The notes below the pieces were generated by a model. That model saw nothing but the letters and a program-made list of their open reading frames with translations, had not been told where the DNA came from and ran no database searches. The translations under genes were made by a program, and so were the position numbers. Below, piece by piece: positions 28,045 through 31,168 of a DNA stretch of 31,168 nt. Position 1 is the stretch's first letter; every line of letters begins with the position of its first letter. Source of the DNA: CAMEON01 sp045645165 (GTDB taxonomy: Bacteria; Bacillota; Clostridia; Oscillospirales; CAG-272); contig JAZRIF010000172.1 of NCBI GenBank assembly GCA_045645165.1, forward strand, positions 1 through 31,168. Reading direction: 5' to 3'.

Positions 28045-30678
28045 GTGTCCGCACACAATCAATCGGGTGAAGATCTTTTGAAAGAACTCCACACCAACCC
28101 CGAAACGGGCCTTACCTCGGCGCAGGTTGCCGAGCTGCAAGTCACCCACGGCGAGAACCGCCTGCGCGAGAAGAAGAAGAAGTCTACCTTCCAGCGCTTT
28201 ATCGACCAGTTCAAGGACGTCATGATCCTGATCCTCATCGCCGCCGCCATCGTATCCTTCGTGGTGGTGATTCTGGAGAAAAACTGGGGCGAGCTGTTCG
28301 AGCCCGCGCTCATCCTGCTCATCGTCATCCTCAATGCCATCATGGGCGTATACCAGGAGGGCAAAGCCGAAAAGGCATTGGATGCTCTCAAGAATATGTC
28401 CGCCCCCCATGCCCGCGTCATTCGTGATGGCAAGGAGTCGGTGATCGACGCCGCTGCCCTTGTCCCCGGTGACATCATCAAGCTGGAGGCCGGTGATTTC
28501 GTTCCTGCCGACGCTCGCCTGCTCCAAAGCACTTCCCTCAAGAGCGAGGAATCCGCCCTGACGGGTGAATCCGTCCCTTCCGAGAAGGACGCCACTGCCG
28601 AGGTAGAGGAAAAAGCCCCCATCGGTGACCGCACCAACATGGTCTTTTCGGGCTGCAGCATTACCTACGGTACCGCCACCGCCGTGGTCACGGGTACGGG
28701 TATGAACACCGAGATGGGTAAGATCGCAAACCTTTTGGACGGTGAAGGCGACAGCCAGACCCCTCTGCAGAAGAAGCTGGCCCAGCTGGGTAAGTACCTG
28801 GGCATCATGGCTCTGGCCGCTTGTGCCATCATTTTCGTAGTGGGTCTGCTCAACGATATCCCCGTGCTGGAGATCTTCATGACCTCGGTTTCTCTGGCCG
28901 TCTCGGCTATCCCCGAGGGTCTGCCCGCCATCGTCACCATCGTGCTGTCCATCGGCGTTCAGCGCATGGTGAAAAAGAACGCCCTCATCCGCCGTCTCCC
29001 CGCCGTGGAGACTCTGGGCTCTGCCTCCATTATCTGCTCGGATAAGACGGGTACCCTGACCCAGAACCGCATGACCCTGGTCAAGGCCTACGTGGACGGC
29101 GCATCCGCTACAGAGGACATTTCCACCGAGAATACCGAAGCTGTCCGCGCCCTGCTTCTCCGCGGCGCCCTCTGCTGTGACGGCTCCGTGGTCTTTGCTG
29201 ACGACGGTAGCGAGCAGCACATCGGTGACCCCACCGAGACCTCCATTGTCCTGGCCGCCCACAAGAACGGCATGCCCAAGGACGACATCAATAAGCAGTA
29301 TCCCCGCGTGGCGGGCATTCCCTTCGACTCCGACCGCAAACTCATGACCACCGTCAACGTCATGGACGGTAAGAATGTGGTCATCGTCAAGGGCGCCTTC
29401 GATATGCTGGCTGCCCGCTGTGTGAAGGGTGATCTCGATACCGCCAAGCGCATCACCGAGGAAATGAGCGAGAACGCCCTGCGCGTGCTGGCTATTGCCT
29501 ATAAGACCGTAGACACCGTTCCCGAGAACCCCACCTCCGAGGAACTGGAGAACGGACTGACCTTCCTGGGTCTCGTCGGTATGATCGATCCGCCCCGCCC
29601 CGAGTGTAAGGTGGCCGTGGCTACCTGCCGCCGCGCCGGCATCAAGCCTGTTATGATCACGGGTGACCACGTGGTGACCGCCTCCGCCATCGCCCGCGAG
29701 CTGGGTATTCTGGAGGAAGGCGACCGCGCCATCACGGGTGCCGAGCTGGATGCCATGACCGAGGAGGAGTTGGATGCTCAGGTCGAGAAGATCTCTGTCT
29801 ATGCCCGCGTCTCCCCCGAAAACAAGATCCGTATCGTCAAGGCTTGGCAGCGCAAGGGTCAGGTGGTCTCCATGACGGGTGACGGCGTTAACGATGCTCC
29901 CGCCCTCAAGGCTGCCGACATCGGTTGCGCCATGGGTATCACGGGTACTGACGTGGCCAAGGGTGCCGCCGATATGACCCTGACTGACGATAACTTCGCC
30001 ACCATCGTGGATGCTGTTCACGAGGGCCGTGGCATCTACGCCAACATCAAGAAGGTGGTCGGCTTCCTGCTGGGCACCAACATCGGTGAGGTCATCACTG
30101 TCTTCGTGGCTATGCTGTTGTGGCACGAGACCCCTCTGCTCTCTATGCAGCTGCTCTGGATCAACCTGGTCACCGACTCCCTCCCCGCCATTGCGCTGGG
30201 TATGGAGCCTGTGGAGGCCGATGTGATGGATCACAAACCCAAGCCCAAGCATGAAGGACTGTTTGCAAACGGTCTGGGTGTGCGTGTGGTTCTCATGGGC
30301 GCTATGTTCGCTATCCTGTCTCTGGTGGCATTCTTCCTGGGAAGCCGCGTACTGACCCCCGCCGATGTGGATCCCACCATGGCCGGTCAGACCATGGCTT
30401 TCATGGTGCTGGCTATGTCCCAGGTACTTCACGCTTTCAATATGCGTTCGGATAAGTCCCTCTTCAAAATCGGCGTATTCGGGAACAGTAAGCTCAACTG
30501 GGCAGCTCTGGCCTCTCTGGTGCTCGTTTGCTTCGTGCTGTTCACCCCCGGTGTCATGACCGCCTTTGGTCTGGTCTATCTGACTCCCACCCTGTACCTC
30601 ACCGGTCTGGGCCTCATTCTGGTACCCACCGTGGTGATGGAGTTCTGCAAGCTGGTGGGACTCATCAAGGATAAGTAA
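28045..30678 (+). CDS. Calcium-transporting P-type ATPase (P2 type)
   Basis: This 877-residue cation pump of the plasma membrane exports Ca2+ or a similar ion using ATP. All P-type landmarks are intact: TGES in the actuator domain (about residue 172), the PEGLPAIVTIVLSIG membrane helix typical of Ca2+ pumps, the phosphorylated aspartate in CSDKTGTLT (D333), the KGAFD nucleotide-binding segment, TGD, and the GDGVNDAPAL hinge (about 613). The C-terminal helices include NLVTDSLPAIALG, as in the SERCA/PMCA-like bacterial pumps. Length fits the family. Translation starts at GTG with AAAAGGAGG ten bases upstream. It has its own promoter and is probably monocistronic. Ion specificity (Ca2+ rather than Mg2+ or Mn2+) is by family resemblance. 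Confidence 0.95.
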   Translation: MSAHNQSGEDLLKELHTNPETGLTSAQVAELQVTHGENRLREKKKKSTFQRFIDQFKDVMILILIAAAIVSFVVVILEKNWGELFEPALILLIVILNAIMGVYQEGKAEKALDALKNMSAPHARVIRDGKESVIDAAALVPGDIIKLEAGDFVPADARLLQSTSLKSEESALTGESVPSEKDATAEVEEKAPIGDRTNMVFSGCSITYGTATAVVTGTGMNTEMGKIANLLDGEGDSQTPLQKKLAQLGKYLGIMALAACAIIFVVGLLNDIPVLEIFMTSVSLAVSAIPEGLPAIVTIVLSIGVQRMVKKNALIRRLPAVETLGSASIICSDKTGTLTQNRMTLVKAYVDGASATEDISTENTEAVRALLLRGALCCDGSVVFADDGSEQHIGDPTETSIVLAAHKNGMPKDDINKQYPRVAGIPFDSDRKLMTTVNVMDGKNVVIVKGAFDMLAARCVKGDLDTAKRITEEMSENALRVLAIAYKTVDTVPENPTSEELENGLTFLGLVGMIDPPRPECKVAVATCRRAGIKPVMITGDHVVTASAIARELGILEEGDRAITGAELDAMTEEELDAQVEKISVYARVSPENKIRIVKAWQRKGQVVSMTGDGVNDAPALKAADIGCAMGITGTDVAKGAADMTLTDDNFATIVDAVHEGRGIYANIKKVVGFLLGTNIGEVITVFVAMLLWHETPLLSMQLLWINLVTDSLPAIALGMEPVEADVMDHKPKPKHEGLFANGLGVRVVLMGAMFAILSLVAFFLGSRVLTPADVDPTMAGQTMAFMVLAMSQVLHAFNMRSDKSLFKIGVFGNSKLNWAALASLVLVCFVLFTPGVMTAFGLVYLTPTLYLTGLGLILVPTVVMEFCKLVGLIKDK

Positions 30679-30689
30679 TAATTTCCAAT

Positions 30690-30730
30690 AATCAAAAAGC
30701 AAGTCACCCCCAGGTGACGCGCTTTTGATT
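30690..30730 (+). terminator. Hairpin after the P-ATPase gene
   Basis: The outer arms AATCAAAAGC-like/GCTTTTGATT (one bulged A on the left) enclose an inner stem GTCACC-CCCA-GGTGAC. It is strong but lacks a T run after it on the plus strand, so termination may be less efficient. Confidence 0.65.
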
Positions 30731-30736
30731 GGGGGG

Positions 30737-30812
30737 ATAAGGAACGGGAGTCCGGTACCTTTTTTACAAAAAGGATTTTGGCGGAGTTCAGGGGGCTGAA
30801 CCCCTGAATGCG
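30737..30812 (-). repeat. Dispersed two-hairpin repeat, copy 5
   Basis: Read on the minus strand: hairpin A TTCAGGGG/CCCCTGAA (30787-30808), the spacer AACTCCGCC, then a degenerate hairpin B (CCAAAATCCTTTTTG / AAAAAGG, 30752-30781). It follows the trxA stop directly and could terminate that gene. ATAAGGAACGGGAG at 30737-30750 is shared with copy 2. Confidence 0.65.
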
Positions 30813-30814
30813 CC

Positions 30815-31120
30815 TTACTTCAACAGCTCCAGAATCGCTGCCTTGGGCTTAGCACCCATGGAGGTATTGACGACTTCTCCGTTCTTGAGGACCACCAGAG
30901 TAGGAATGCTCTGGATGCCAAACTGCTGAGCCAACTCGGGCTCTTCGTCCACGTCGATCTTGCAGATCACGTATTCGGGATGCTCCTCGGCAATCTGCTC
31001 AATAAAGGGAGCGATCATGCGGCAGGGACCGCACCAGGTAGCGAAGAAGTCCAGCAGGACGGGCTTATCCGAGGCCTTGACCTCGGCGAAATTTTCTTTG
31101 GTTACGTGAATCAGGGACAT
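30815..31120 (-). CDS. trxA: Thioredoxin
   Basis: This 101-residue cytoplasmic thioredoxin reduces protein disulfides and is itself reduced by thioredoxin reductase. The redox site is WCGPC with C30 and C33, followed by RMIAPFIEQIA. The cis-proline lies in IQSIPTLVVLKNG. The buried aspartate before the active site is present (VLLDFFATW). It is a single domain of full length with no signal peptide. AAAGGAG stands seven bases before the ATG. No trxB is nearby in the window, and the gene appears to stand alone between two copies of the intergenic repeat. Confidence 0.97.
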   Translation of the reverse strand: MSLIHVTKENFAEVKASDKPVLLDFFATWCGPCRMIAPFIEQIAEEHPEYVICKIDVDEEPELAQQFGIQSIPTLVVLKNGEVVNTSMGAKPKAAILELLK

Positions 31121-31142
31121 GGTTTGCTCCTTTCTTGATTTT

Positions 31143-31168
31143 CATTAAATTATTTGTTAAAGTTTTTG
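31143..31168 (-). repeat. Tail of a further two-hairpin repeat copy (cut by window edge)
   Basis: On the minus strand CAAAAACTTTAACAAATAATTTAATG matches the tail of copy 4a (CAAAAACTTTAAAAAAGAATTATTTATC). The hairpins would lie outside the window. It probably overlaps the trxA promoter region. Confidence 0.4.

Noticed and set aside
28021..30702. 893-codon minus-strand frame opposite the P-type ATPase
   Set aside because: The plus strand carries every P-type ATPase motif. The antisense product is Gly/His/Gln-rich with no recognisable domain.

Overview
The window looks like a chromosomal segment from a Gram-positive anaerobe of the class Clostridia, probably a gut-type Oscillospirales or Christensenellales relative. 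The reasons are AGGAGG-type ribosome binding sites before nearly every gene, textbook sigma-A promoters (TTGACA, 17 bp, TATAAT), lipoprotein signal peptides, a YitT protein, a type-3 prolyl-tRNA synthetase, BspA-like leucine-rich repeats, and a rather GC-rich, C-ending codon style. The genus cannot be named from sequence alone.

Layout. At 1-2961 (minus strand) lie maf, an mreB homologue and a CPBP membrane protease. At 3208-6102 is the first sigma factor/membrane protein operon, with a lipoprotein. At 6264-9106 is the second, whose membrane protein carries a large leucine-rich repeat ectodomain. At 9274-12860 are proS, a YitT-family gene and a rodA/ftsW-family gene, facing nagA (12960-14126, minus). 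At 14472-18101 are a small CmpB-type membrane protein, an XRE regulator and typA/bipA. At 18447-21170 is the third sigma/membrane pair, preceded by two tandem paralogous membrane proteins. At 21277-23970 are a HAD phosphatase and a large lipoprotein. At 24118-26576 is the fourth sigma/membrane pair. The window ends with a HELGH membrane protein, a Ca2+-type P-ATPase and thioredoxin.

The main signal is a family of four paralogous two-gene modules within about 23 kb, interspersed among housekeeping genes. Each has an ECF-like sigma factor of about 181-185 residues whose stop codon overlaps (ATGA) the start of a single-pass membrane protein. The membrane proteins share a short N-terminal helix and a transmembrane segment but carry four different ectodomains. 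No classical zinc anti-sigma motif is visible. By architecture this resembles the SigI/RsgI sensors of cellulolytic clostridia, but it is built on ECF-type sigma factors. The sensing/anti-sigma role is inference.

A second theme is a dispersed two-hairpin intergenic repeat, seen in six or seven full or partial copies. Two copies lie in the mRNA leaders of mreB and typA, and two form an inverted pair at 26625-26830. No rRNA, tRNA, CRISPR array, transposase or phage gene was seen.
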